64,000 nucleotides of DNA from NCBI RefSeq assembly GCF_000224005.2, contig NZ_CP007031.1, positions 917,501-981,500 on the forward strand, written 5' to 3'. Made by a program: the position numbers and the translations under genes. Origin of the DNA: Marichromatium purpuratum 984 (GTDB taxonomy: Bacteria; Pseudomonadota; Gammaproteobacteria; Chromatiales; Chromatiaceae). This document shows, in pieces, positions 46,070 through 56,077 of the stretch. How positions within the stretch are numbered: position 1 is the first letter of the stretch; the number at the start of each line of letters is the position of its first letter. Below the pieces are notes generated by a model. That model saw only the letters and a list, made by a program, of their open reading frames with translations. It was not told the origin of the DNA and ran no database searches.

Positions 46070-47860
46070 GTGACACTGTCAGTGGAGCCGGATGAAATGG
46101 GCGCGGACGCGGCCGAGGGGCCGTCTGGACCGCTGTTGAGCGGCGGCGAGATCGTCGTCCAGGCACTGGCCGACGAGGGCGTCGAGTGCGTATTCGGCTA
46201 TCCCGGCGGTGCCGTCCTGCACATCTACGACGCACTCTTCCGTCACGGCGCGCTGCGTCACATCCTGGTGCGTCACGAGCAGGCCGCGGCCCATGCCGCC
46301 GATGGCTATTCTCGCGCCACCGGCAAGTGCGGCGTCTGCCTGGTCACCTCGGGGCCGGGCGCGACCAACGTGGTCACCGGGATCGCTACCGCCTATATGG
46401 ACTCGATCCCGATGGTGGTGCTCACCGGTCAGGTGCCGACCCCGGTGATCGGCAGCGATGCCTTTCAGGAGGTCGACACCGTCGGCATCACCCGGCCCTG
46501 CGTCAAGCACAACTTCCTCGTCAAGGACGTGCGCGAGCTGGCGCTGACCATCCGCAAGGCCTTCTATATCGCCACTTCGGGGCGACCCGGTCCGGTGGTG
46601 GTCGATATCCCCAAGGATGTCACCGACCCCGGTATCAAGGTGCCCTATGCGTATCCGCGCGAGGTGCGGATGCGCTCCTACAGCCCGATCGAGAAGGGCC
46701 ACTCGGGGCAGATCCGCCGCGCCGTCGAGCTGATGCGCGCGGCCAAGCGGCCGGTGTTCTACACCGGCGGCGGGGTGGTGCTCGGCGAGGCCTCGGGGCA
46801 ACTCACCGAGCTGGTGCGTGAGTCCGGCTTCCCGATCACCAGTACACTGATGGGGCTGGGTGCCTATCCGACGAGCGATCGTCAGTTCCTCGGCATGCTC
46901 GGCATGCACGGGACCTACGAGGCGAACATGGCGATGCACGAGACCGATGTGTTGATCGCCGTCGGCGCGCGCTTCGATGACCGCGTCACCGGCAAGATCG
47001 AGCACTTCTGTCCCAACGCCAAGATCGTCCACATCGATGTCGATCCCTCCTCGATCTCGAAGAACGTCAAGGTCGACGTGCCCATCGTCGGTCAGGTCGG
47101 CAAGGTGCTCGAGGAGATGCTGCGGCTCTATCGCGAGCAGCCGGCGGTTCCGGGCACCGACACGGCGCTTGCCGCCTGGTGGGAGCAGATCGCACAGTGG
47201 CGCGCGCTCGACTGTCTCCAGTACGATCGCACCAGCAGCACGATCAAGCCGCAGTTCGCCATCGAGACCCTGCACAAGGTCACCAAGGGCGATCTCTACC
47301 TCACCTCGGATGTCGGTCAGCACCAGATGTTCGCGGCCCAGTTCTACGGCTTCGACAAGCCGCGGCGCTGGATCAACTCCGGCGGGCTCGGCACCATGGG
47401 CTTCGGCCTGCCGGCGGCCATCGGCGTCCAGCTCGGTCATCCCGACGCCCAGGTCGCCTGTGTCTCGGGCGAGGCGAGTATCCTCATGTGCATCCAGGAG
47501 CTGGCCACCTGCATGCAGTACGGCCTGCCGATCAAGGTGATCCTGCTCAACAACGGCTATATGGGCATGGTGCGGCAGTGGCAGGAGTTCTTCTACGACG
47601 GCCGTTACGCGCACTCCTATGTCGACGCGGTGCCCGACTTCGTCAAGCTCGCCGAGAGCTTCGGTCATGTCGGCATGCGCGTGGAGCGCCCGGAGGAGTT
47701 GGAGTCGGCGATGCAGGAGGCGTTCGCGATGACCGACCGGTTCGTGTTCCTCGACGTGGTGGTCGATCCCACGGAGAACGTCTATCCGATGATCGCCGCC
47801 GGCAAGGGCCAGCACGAGATGCAGCTCTCGCCGAGCCTGTCCGATCGAGAACTGGCCTGA
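46070..47860 (+). CDS. ilvI: Acetolactate synthase, large (catalytic) subunit
   Basis: 596 residues of the ThDP-dependent enzyme family. FGYPGGAVLHIYDAL and the catalytic Glu (HEQAAAHAADGYSR) lie in the Pyr domain. SGPGATNVVTGIATAYMDS, FQEVDTVGITRPC and the GEASILMCIQELATC then LLNNGYMGMVRQWQ segment (ThDP-Mg binding) are conserved. It joins two pyruvates, or pyruvate and 2-oxobutyrate, as the first common step of valine, leucine and isoleucine synthesis. GTG 46070 is supported by GGAGG 8 nt upstream. It is followed by ilvH after 31 bp. Confidence 0.95.
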   Translation: MTLSVEPDEMGADAAEGPSGPLLSGGEIVVQALADEGVECVFGYPGGAVLHIYDALFRHGALRHILVRHEQAAAHAADGYSRATGKCGVCLVTSGPGATNVVTGIATAYMDSIPMVVLTGQVPTPVIGSDAFQEVDTVGITRPCVKHNFLVKDVRELALTIRKAFYIATSGRPGPVVVDIPKDVTDPGIKVPYAYPREVRMRSYSPIEKGHSGQIRRAVELMRAAKRPVFYTGGGVVLGEASGQLTELVRESGFPITSTLMGLGAYPTSDRQFLGMLGMHGTYEANMAMHETDVLIAVGARFDDRVTGKIEHFCPNAKIVHIDVDPSSISKNVKVDVPIVGQVGKVLEEMLRLYREQPAVPGTDTALAAWWEQIAQWRALDCLQYDRTSSTIKPQFAIETLHKVTKGDLYLTSDVGQHQMFAAQFYGFDKPRRWINSGGLGTMGFGLPAAIGVQLGHPDAQVACVSGEASILMCIQELATCMQYGLPIKVILLNNGYMGMVRQWQEFFYDGRYAHSYVDAVPDFVKLAESFGHVGMRVERPEELESAMQEAFAMTDRFVFLDVVVDPTENVYPMIAAGKGQHEMQLSPSLSDRELA

Positions 47861-47891
47861 GCGCCGCGCCGACACAAGACGAGAAGATCAC

Positions 47892-49506
<1,615 letters not shown>

Positions 49507-49521
49507 TCGCCCCCCCCCGTC

Positions 49522-49546
49522 GGGACCGGCCATCCTGGTCGGTCTC
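49522..49546. terminator. Hairpin between convergent ilvC and kinase genes
   Basis: GGGACCGGCCA pairs with TGGTCGGTCTC around the loop TCC, with two G-T pairs. It sits 16 bp after the ilvC stop. Confidence 0.5.
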
Positions 49547-49582
49547 GCTCGCGTCCGTGCCCGTCAGGGCGCGGGCGGCCCC

Positions 49583-51034
49583 TCATCCCGGACGCTCGTC
49601 CAGCGCATCCGCGAGCAAGGCTCGTGGTGGCACCTCTATCCTGATCTTCATGCCATTCGCTGCCAGCCGCAGCTCACCGCCGAGCGCTTGCAATCGCAGC
49701 TCGAGCATCTGGCCGAGCGTGGTGCGTGGCAAGTCGGCCGCGCTGCCAGGGGCGGCAATGTCGAGGATGATCGACAACCCGTCGTCGTCTCCTGTGGTGA
49801 AGCGGATGCGCGCCAGCCGATAGTGCTCGAGCAGTGCCTGCAGGGTGTCGAACAGCAGGATGCGAGTCGACCCCGAGACCACTGCGGGTCCGGCATCGAG
49901 TTCGAGCAGCGGTGGCTCGTCGCTGATGGCGCTACTCCGCACCTGGCGGTTCAACGCCTCGGCGAGGCCGAATTCGTGCAGCAGTGGCGGGCTGAGTCGA
50001 GCGCAGACGCCGCGCATCGAGGCGATCGCGTGATCGATCAGTTGATGGACGCGTTGCAGTGTTTCGCGCGAGGGATCGTCGCTCTCGCGCGCGAGACGCT
50101 GGGTGGTGAGCGCGGCGGCGGTGAGCAACTGCATCGGGTCGTCGTGCAGGGAGCGGGCGAGTCGGTGAGCGGCGCGCCCGTGTGCCACCCGTTCCTCGTC
50201 GTAGCGCCGAGCCAGTCCGATCGTCGCCGTGGTCGTCTCGACGTGCAGCCGCAGCTGGTTGATCGCCAGCGGCAGTGCGCCGCCGATCAGTACCAGTATC
50301 GCCTGATAGAGCGGGGTCAGTGCCGGTGTACCGAGTGCGCCGGCCAGCATCAGCGCGAGCAGCTCGAGTCCGCACAGCATCGCCAGCGCCGCGCGTGGCC
50401 CCAGCGCGAGGCCGAGTGCGGCGGCCAGCGGCAGCGCGAGCAGGCCCAGGAGCGGCAGCAGCGCGGCGATGCCGTGAGCGCTCAATGGCGCGCTCAACAA
50501 GGCCAACAGCAGCGCCAGCCCGAGGGTGGCGCGGGCCGTATCCTGTGCCGGTGGTGGTGGCGTGGGATGGTGTTCAGGGTGTTGACGCAACGAGAACAGG
50601 GCGGCGGTGACCAGCAAGGAGACGAAGATGGCACCGCCCTGGCCAGGTTCGGCGGTCAGGGTGTCGGGCTGGAGCAGGCTCTGTACGGCGATGACGGTCA
50701 GCGCCGTGGTGGCAATCGCCAGCAGGGCGTTGAGCGAGGGCGCAAGCATCAGTCGCCTGCGCGCCAGATAGTGTCCGAGCAGGCCGTAGAGGGGCAGCGG
50801 CAGTAAGGCCGTGGCGAGCTGGCGGGTGGCGGCCTCCTCCGGCCAGGTGATCAGTGCGCTGATCAGGGTTGCGGTGATGGGGAGCAGGAGGGCCTGCAGA
50901 CCGCCGAGCACCACCGCAGCCAGGGTCAGGGCGGCCTCCGGCGCACAGAGCGATGCAACGGGCCAGCCCGGTACTTGCTGCAGCAGGATCCACAGCGGGA
51001 TATAACTCAGCGCCAGGAACAACAGCGCGCGCAC
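49583..51034 (-). CDS. Membrane histidine kinase-like protein (NarL-type, degenerate ATPase)
   Basis: 483 residues. About nine membrane segments fill residues 1-245, an arrangement resembling MASE1-type sensory modules. A HisKA_3-type dimerisation domain follows, with the phospho-acceptor His in LARSLHDDPMQLL (about 300). The C-terminal ATPase region is unusual: LLFDTLQALLEHY stands where the Asn of the N-box is expected, and the G1 motif is replaced by LDIAAPGSAA. ATP binding may be weak or absent. GTG 51034 has AGGAGA 7 nt upstream. It lies beside the PAS/degenerate-GGDEF gene and close to a NarL-type regulator, which could be its partner. Confidence 0.7.
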   Translation of the reverse strand: MRALLFLALSYIPLWILLQQVPGWPVASLCAPEAALTLAAVVLGGLQALLLPITATLISALITWPEEAATRQLATALLPLPLYGLLGHYLARRRLMLAPSLNALLAIATTALTVIAVQSLLQPDTLTAEPGQGGAIFVSLLVTAALFSLRQHPEHHPTPPPPAQDTARATLGLALLLALLSAPLSAHGIAALLPLLGLLALPLAAALGLALGPRAALAMLCGLELLALMLAGALGTPALTPLYQAILVLIGGALPLAINQLRLHVETTTATIGLARRYDEERVAHGRAAHRLARSLHDDPMQLLTAAALTTQRLARESDDPSRETLQRVHQLIDHAIASMRGVCARLSPPLLHEFGLAEALNRQVRSSAISDEPPLLELDAGPAVVSGSTRILLFDTLQALLEHYRLARIRFTTGDDDGLSIILDIAAPGSAADLPRTTLGQMLELRLQALGGELRLAANGMKIRIEVPPRALLADALDERPG

Positions 51035-51178
51035 GATCGTTCTCCTGGAAACGGCAGACGCCCCGGGGTGCGTCGTTGCCCTGCCATCGCGGCTCGGATG
51101 GGTGCGCGATGACAGAACGCATAGAGCGGTTAGGATAGAAGATGCGCGCTCAAAAGGCGATCGCTGGTGGTGGACGGC

Positions 51179-51937
51179 TCAGCTGACCAGGATGGTCGCT
51201 GGGCGATGTCGCTCGGTGCAGTCACGCTCGCCCTGCTCGAGCAGGGCTGCGGGGCAGATCGCATCCTCGGGATAGCAGGCGAAGCCGATTCGTGGGCTGG
51301 GGCGCTGCTGGATGCCGCTGGACTCGACGGGCTGGGACAGCGTGGTGCGCAGGCGCTCGACTACGCGCTCGACCTTGGCCGCGCCGGTGACCTCGCTCAG
51401 CAGCAGTGCCAGCCGGGTGGCGCCGAGTCGGGCCAGACGGTCCTGGCGGCGGCGCCCGTGCTGCAGTCGCTGGATGCAGGTCTGCATCATCGTCTCGGCG
51501 TGCGCCGGGTTGGCGGGGTGTCTGCCCAAGGCGATGTCGATCACCAGCAACGCGCAGGAGCGGTTGACTCGGCGATGTTGTTGCAGCGCGCGATCGAGTA
51601 GATCGATGAGGTGCGGTCGCTCGACCCGGGGGCAGTGGTCGCGACCATCGTCACGACGTGGTGCCGGACGCAGTACCAGGGTATAGCCATCCTTGGCGCC
51701 GCCGCGCGCCGGCAGGATGCGCCCGTCGAGGGGGAAGAGCGCGCCGTCCTGGTGCAGGCCGAGCAGTCCGGCCTGGCCCAGGTCGATGCCGTCCGGGTGT
51801 CGGCTGGTGTCGACCTGCTGCAGCAGGTCGCTGAGACGCTGCTGACTCTGGTGCGCGACCAGATCTTTCCAGGAGTTGCCGCGCAACGCCTCGGGCGAGT
51901 GACCAAACAGGGGTTCGACGCCATGATCGCAGAGCAC
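51179..51937 (-). CDS. PAS protein with degenerate GGDEF domain
   Basis: 252 residues from GTG 51937. Residues 1-90 are most of a PAS domain (EPLFGHSPEALRGNSWKDLV). The first PAS strand (VLVCIDAQEQIV) is encoded just upstream in frame but follows a TAG stop and has no normal start codon, so the gene may be 5' truncated. Residues 100-245 fold like GGDEF (HLIDLLDRALQQHRRVNRSC; CALLVIDIAL). In place of GGDEF stands GATRL, while the RRQD five residues before it keeps the I-site pattern. Cyclase activity is not expected; binding of c-di-GMP is possible. Confidence 0.6.
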   Translation of the reverse strand: MLCDHGVEPLFGHSPEALRGNSWKDLVAHQSQQRLSDLLQQVDTSRHPDGIDLGQAGLLGLHQDGALFPLDGRILPARGGAKDGYTLVLRPAPRRDDGRDHCPRVERPHLIDLLDRALQQHRRVNRSCALLVIDIALGRHPANPAHAETMMQTCIQRLQHGRRRQDRLARLGATRLALLLSEVTGAAKVERVVERLRTTLSQPVESSGIQQRPSPRIGFACYPEDAICPAALLEQGERDCTERHRPATILVS

Positions 51938-52258
51938 GATCTGCTCCTGGGCATCGATGCAGACAAGTACCTCGGGCGCTGTGTGCTAGACTCCGAGCGC
52001 ACGGTTTGCGGGGGCGGAGGCATGTAGCACGGTGGTGTAAGGCGGCGTGCCGACCTGCCCCGGATGATGATCGAAATGGACGTCGGGCGAATTCATCTTC
52101 GAGTAGTGTCTTGCTGCACGTGTGGATGTTGATCTCCGCCTGGCGGTCGCTGACGCCAGGCTGCGGTCGTCCGCCGCGCCAGGCTGCTATGCCGGGGCTG
52201 GACGGGCCGATGAAGTCGAGTTTCATTGTCCCAGTGCAACGATGACGCTAAGATCAGG

Positions 52259-52286
52259 GATCCCCTGATGCCGGCATCAGGGGATC
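52259..52286. promoter_or_regulatory. Perfect 28-bp palindrome upstream of response regulator gene
   Basis: GATCCCCTGATGCC (52259-52272) is followed by its exact reverse complement (52273-52286) with no loop. A further GATCAGG half-site directly precedes it. It lies in the 404-bp spacer between the divergent degenerate-GGDEF gene and the regulator gene, 56 bp before the regulator's longest start. The zero-length loop favours a protein operator over a terminator. Apart from this, the spacer 51938-52341 shows no gene. Confidence 0.6.
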
Positions 52287-52341
52287 ATCTCGATCGAGTT
52301 TCCCCTGTCTGGGGCGATCTTCACGCAACGTGTCTTGATCG

Positions 52342-53010
52342 GTGACGTATCTCCAAGTGAACGAGCCTGTAAAACGCATTCTGATCGTGGATGACCATCC
52401 GCTGGTTCGGGCCGGTCTGACGAGCCTGATCGCCGCCGAACCGGATCTCGAGGTCTGTGGCGAGGCCGAGACGCTGCGCGAGGGGTTGCAGCTGGTGCGC
52501 GATCTCACGCCGGATCTGACCGTCGTCGATCTCTCACTCGAGGACGGCAACGGTCTGGAGCTGATCAAGCGACTCAGAACCCATGATACGGAGATCCGCA
52601 TCCTGGTCTGCTCTGTACACGAGGAGGCGCTGTTCGCCGAGCGTGCCATCGGTGCCGGAGCGCTCGGCTATATCAACAAGCATAAGGGGATCGACGAGGT
52701 GATCGCCGCGGTGCGCCAGACCCTGGCCGGACGGATCTATCTCAGCGCCGACATGCAGCAGCGCTTCGTCGAGGGTTTTGCGCAGAAGCGGATGCCGGCA
52801 CAGTCCCCGGTCGAGCTGCTCACCGACCGCGAGCTGCAGGTGTTCATCCTCATCGGCGAGGGGTTGTCGAACGGTCGCATGGCCGAGCGGCTGCACCTCA
52901 GCGTCAAGACCATCGAGACCCACCGCGAGAAGATCAAGCGCAAGCTACAGCTCTCCTCGGCTGCCGAACTGATGCGTTACGCGGTGCAGTGGCAGCTCGA
53001 GCAGGGCTGA
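52342..53010 (+). CDS. NarL/FixJ-family response regulator
   Basis: 222 residues. The receiver domain (RILIVDDHPLVRAGL; phospho-acceptor Asp in LTVVDLSLEDGNG; Lys in GYINKHKG) is followed by a LuxR-type helix-turn-helix (LTDRELQVFILIGEGLSNGR; LHLSVKTIETHREKIKRKL). It should bind DNA when phosphorylated. The longest start is GTG 52342; GTG 52357 (VNEPVKRILIVDD) is more family-like. It lies near a histidine kinase gene with the same HisKA_3 class and may form a pair with it. It is separated from folE by 15 bp, convergently. Confidence 0.85.
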   Translation: MTYLQVNEPVKRILIVDDHPLVRAGLTSLIAAEPDLEVCGEAETLREGLQLVRDLTPDLTVVDLSLEDGNGLELIKRLRTHDTEIRILVCSVHEEALFAERAIGAGALGYINKHKGIDEVIAAVRQTLAGRIYLSADMQQRFVEGFAQKRMPAQSPVELLTDRELQVFILIGEGLSNGRMAERLHLSVKTIETHREKIKRKLQLSSAAELMRYAVQWQLEQG

Positions 53011-53025
53011 TCGAAGGGGGCTGGA

Positions 53026-53664
53026 TCAGCCGCGCACGAAGGACATGAACTCGGCGCGGGTGCTGGGGTCGCTTTCGAAGGTGCCGCGCATCGCGCTCGA
53101 CACCGTGGTGCTGCGCTGCTTCTGGACCCCGCGCATCATCATGCAGGTGTGGCTGGCCTCCATCACCACCGCCACGCCATGGGCGCCGAGATGCTCCATC
53201 AAGGCATCGGCCACCTGGTTGGTCAGACGCTCCTGCACCTGCAACCGGCGTGCGAAGACGTCGACGACGCGCGCGATCTTGCTCAGTCCCACCACCTTGC
53301 CGTTGGGCAGGTAGCCGACGTGCGCGTGCCCGAAGAAGGGCAGCATGTGGTGCTCGCACATCGAGTAGAACTCGATGTCGCGCACGATCACCATCTCCTT
53401 GGCGTCCTCCTCGAACAGCGCCTTCTTGATGATCTCCTCGGCCGACATCTGGTAGCCGCTGGTGAGGAAGTCGAGCGCCTTGGCTACGCGCAGCGGGGTC
53501 CGCTTGAGGCCTTCGCGCTCGGCGTCCTCGCCGAGCGCGTCGAGCATCTCGCGCACCAGCCCCTCCTTGCGCGGGTCATAGACCTCCGCCTCCGACTCGG
53601 CCTCGAAGCTGGTGGCGTAGTGACTGTGGGTGACGATCTTCGGGGCTCTCGCTTGTTCTGCCAT
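53026..53664 (-). CDS. folE: GTP cyclohydrolase I, type FolE
   Basis: 212 residues. Zinc and active-site residues are in [20 protein letters not shown] (Cys, His-His) and [15 protein letters not shown] (second Cys); [20 protein letters not shown] is the GTP-binding region. It makes dihydroneopterin triphosphate for folate and pterins. ATG 53664 (MAEQARAPK) is chosen; the frame continues 51 codons upstream without family-like sequence. It converges on the response regulator gene. Confidence 0.95.
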   Translation of the reverse strand: MAEQARAPKIVTHSHYATSFEAESEAEVYDPRKEGLVREMLDALGEDAEREGLKRTPLRVAKALDFLTSGYQMSAEEIIKKALFEEDAKEMVIVRDIEFYSMCEHHMLPFFGHAHVGYLPNGKVVGLSKIARVVDVFARRLQVQERLTNQVADALMEHLGAHGVAVVMEASHTCMMMRGVQKQRSTTVSSAMRGTFESDPSTRAEFMSFVRG

Positions 53665-54108
53665 CTGGATGCCTGGTCCATTGCTGATATAGAAGACATG
53701 GGCGGACGGAGGCCGGGGGCGCGTCCGCTTCAGATCGGACAATGGGGGCCGAGGGGGTGGAACGGAATAGTCTGAGGGTGCACGCAAGACCGATACACGG
53801 GGCGTTTGTGGAAACACGTTCCGGTGTCGGTTAACATAACGGTCCGTTTCTTCTCAAAATCCAAAGATCTGCGGACGAAAGGCCATGAGTGCTCAGCCGA
53901 TCGGTCCAGCCAGTCTCCTCGCCTCCTGCGCCGCTCGCGGTGCAGTCCGTTCCGGGGTCACGAGCCGTTGACAACCAACGGTCGCGTGTCTGCTTTCCCC
54001 CTGATCGTTGCGAGCCACCCCCTTGTGGATTGGCCGTCCTCTCGTTTCGAGTCCGACACCGTTCGGCTGCCGTGGATGTCTTCGCCCAATCCCTAGGAGA
54101 ACCTGACT
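53665..54108. other. Intergenic region upstream of the NAGGN operon
   Basis: 444 bp between divergent folE and asnO with no supported gene. It holds an A+T-richer patch near 53820-53890 (GTTAACATAACGG; TTCTCAAAATCCAAAGATC) that is a likely promoter zone for both sides. No operator or riboswitch was recognised. The osmotic control expected for NAGGN genes cannot be read from the sequence. Confidence 0.4.
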
Positions 54109-55884
54109 ATGTGTGGTTTCTGCGGTGAGATCCGCTTCGACGACCTCCCGGCGAATCTCGACGCCCTGAGTGCCATGAATGCGGCCATGACCCCGCGGGG
54201 GCCCGACGGTCACGGGGTCTGGCAGCAGGGTCGGGTGGCGCTCGCCCATCGCCGGCTGTCGATCATCGACCTGAGCAACCATGCCGCGCAGCCGATGGTC
54301 GACAGCGAGCTGGGGCTGTCGATCGCCTTCAACGGGTGCATCTACAACTATCGTGAGCTGCGCGGCGTGCTCGAGTCCAAGGGCTATCGCTTCTTCTCCG
54401 AGGGCGATACCGAGGTGGTGCTCAAGGCCTTCCATGCCTGGGGCGATGCCTGTGTCGAGCGCTTCCACGGCATGTTCGCCTTCGCCATCGCCGAGCGCGA
54501 CAGCGGGCGCCTGACCCTGGCGCGCGACCGGCTCGGTATCAAGCCGCTCTATCTCGCCGAGGTCGCCGGCGGGCTGCGCTTCGCCTCGACCCTGCCGGCG
54601 CTGCTCGCCGGCGGCGGCGTCGACACCGAGATCGACCCGGTGGCGCTGCACCACTACATGCACTTCCACTCGGTGGTGCCGGCGCCGCACACCATGCTCG
54701 CCGGGGTGCGCAAGCTCGCGCCGGCGACCATCCGGGTCGTCGAGCCCGATGGCCGTCAGCGCGATCGTTGCTACTGGTCGCCGAGCTTCGAGCCGCTGGC
54801 CGAGGAACGCGGACTCGGCTACGAGGACTGGCAGGAGCGTGTCCTCGCGGCGCTGCGCACCGCCGTCGAGCGCCGCCTGGTGGCCGACGTCGACGTCGGT
54901 GTGCTGCTCTCCGGCGGGCTCGATTCGAGCCTCATCGTCGGCCTGCTCGCCGAGCACGGCCAGCGCGGACTCAACACCTTCTCGGTCGGCTTCGAGTCGG
55001 TCGGCGGCGAGGCCGGGGATGAGTTCCAGTACTCCGACATCATCGCTCGTCATTACGGCACCACCCATCACAAGATCCGTGTCGACTCGGCCGCGCGGCT
55101 GCTCCCGGAGCTGCCCAACTGCGTGCGGGCGATGTCTGAGCCGATGGTCAGCCATGATGTCATCGGCTTCTACCTGCTCTCGCAGGAGGTGGCCAAACAC
55201 GTCAAGGTGGTGCAGAGCGGGCAGGGGGCCGACGAGGTCTTCGCCGGCTATCACTGGTACCCGCCGATGGTCGGCAGCAACGATCCGGTCGGTGACTATG
55301 CCCGCGCCTTCTGCGATCGTAGCCATGCCGAGTTCTGCGAGGCGGTCGATCCGCGCTTCCACGGCGCCGACCACAGCCGCGCCTTCATCGCCGCGCACTT
55401 CGCTGGCGCTGGCGCCAGCGACGCGCTCGACAAGGCGCTGCGGCTCGATCAGCAGATCATGCTGGTCGACGACCCGGTCAAGCGGGTCGACAACATGACC
55501 ATGGCCTGGGGGCTGGAGGCGCGCGTGCCCTTCCTCGATCACGAACTGGTCGAGCTGGCGGCGCGGATGCCCGGCGCGCACAAGCTCACCGATGATGGTA
55601 AGGGTGTGCTCAAGGCGATCGGACGCAAGATCATCCCCAGCGAGGTGATCGATCGTCCCAAGGGTTATTTCCCGGTCCCGGCGCTGAAGTATCTGCGCGG
55701 CGAGGTGCTGGAGACGGTGACCGATCTGGTGCGCTCGCGCCGTGCCCGCGAGCGCGGGCTGTTCCGCGCGGACTATGTCGAGCACCTGCTGGCCGCGCCC
55801 GACGAGCACATCACCCCGCTGCGGGGCTCGAAGCTGTGGCAGGTGGCGCTGCTCGAGCTGTGGCTGCAGGAACACGGGATCTGA
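54109..55884 (+). CDS. asnO: N-acetylglutaminylglutamine amidotransferase
   Basis: 591 residues, an asparagine-synthetase-B-like enzyme. Cys2 (MCGFCGEI) is the glutaminase nucleophile, with RGPDGHGVW, AHRRLSIIDLS and IAFNGCIYNY in that domain. The synthetase domain carries the PP-loop LLSGGLDSSLIVGLLAEH and QGADEVFAGY. In this operon context it is AsnO, which amidates N-acetylglutaminylglutamine to the compatible solute NAGGN. It is followed by ngg and the M42 peptidase gene, the standard trio. The start is fixed by the need for Met-Cys. AGGAGAACCTGACT lies upstream. Confidence 0.92.
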   Translation: MCGFCGEIRFDDLPANLDALSAMNAAMTPRGPDGHGVWQQGRVALAHRRLSIIDLSNHAAQPMVDSELGLSIAFNGCIYNYRELRGVLESKGYRFFSEGDTEVVLKAFHAWGDACVERFHGMFAFAIAERDSGRLTLARDRLGIKPLYLAEVAGGLRFASTLPALLAGGGVDTEIDPVALHHYMHFHSVVPAPHTMLAGVRKLAPATIRVVEPDGRQRDRCYWSPSFEPLAEERGLGYEDWQERVLAALRTAVERRLVADVDVGVLLSGGLDSSLIVGLLAEHGQRGLNTFSVGFESVGGEAGDEFQYSDIIARHYGTTHHKIRVDSAARLLPELPNCVRAMSEPMVSHDVIGFYLLSQEVAKHVKVVQSGQGADEVFAGYHWYPPMVGSNDPVGDYARAFCDRSHAEFCEAVDPRFHGADHSRAFIAAHFAGAGASDALDKALRLDQQIMLVDDPVKRVDNMTMAWGLEARVPFLDHELVELAARMPGAHKLTDDGKGVLKAIGRKIIPSEVIDRPKGYFPVPALKYLRGEVLETVTDLVRSRRARERGLFRADYVEHLLAAPDEHITPLRGSKLWQVALLELWLQEHGI

Positions 55885-56077
55885 GTGCGGGCGGTGTCAG
55901 GGAACGATCTGCCGGGCCGCCCGGCATGCGTTGAATCATGCGTTCGCTCCCGCCTCGCGGCGGCCGCGAACGCTTGGCCTGGGGTTCGGTCGGATGCGAT
56001 GCGTCCGGCCGGACTTCGCCCTGGCGCCCGAGCGACGTCATCCGATCCATGCCAGTGACGCAGACAGGACAGCCAGC

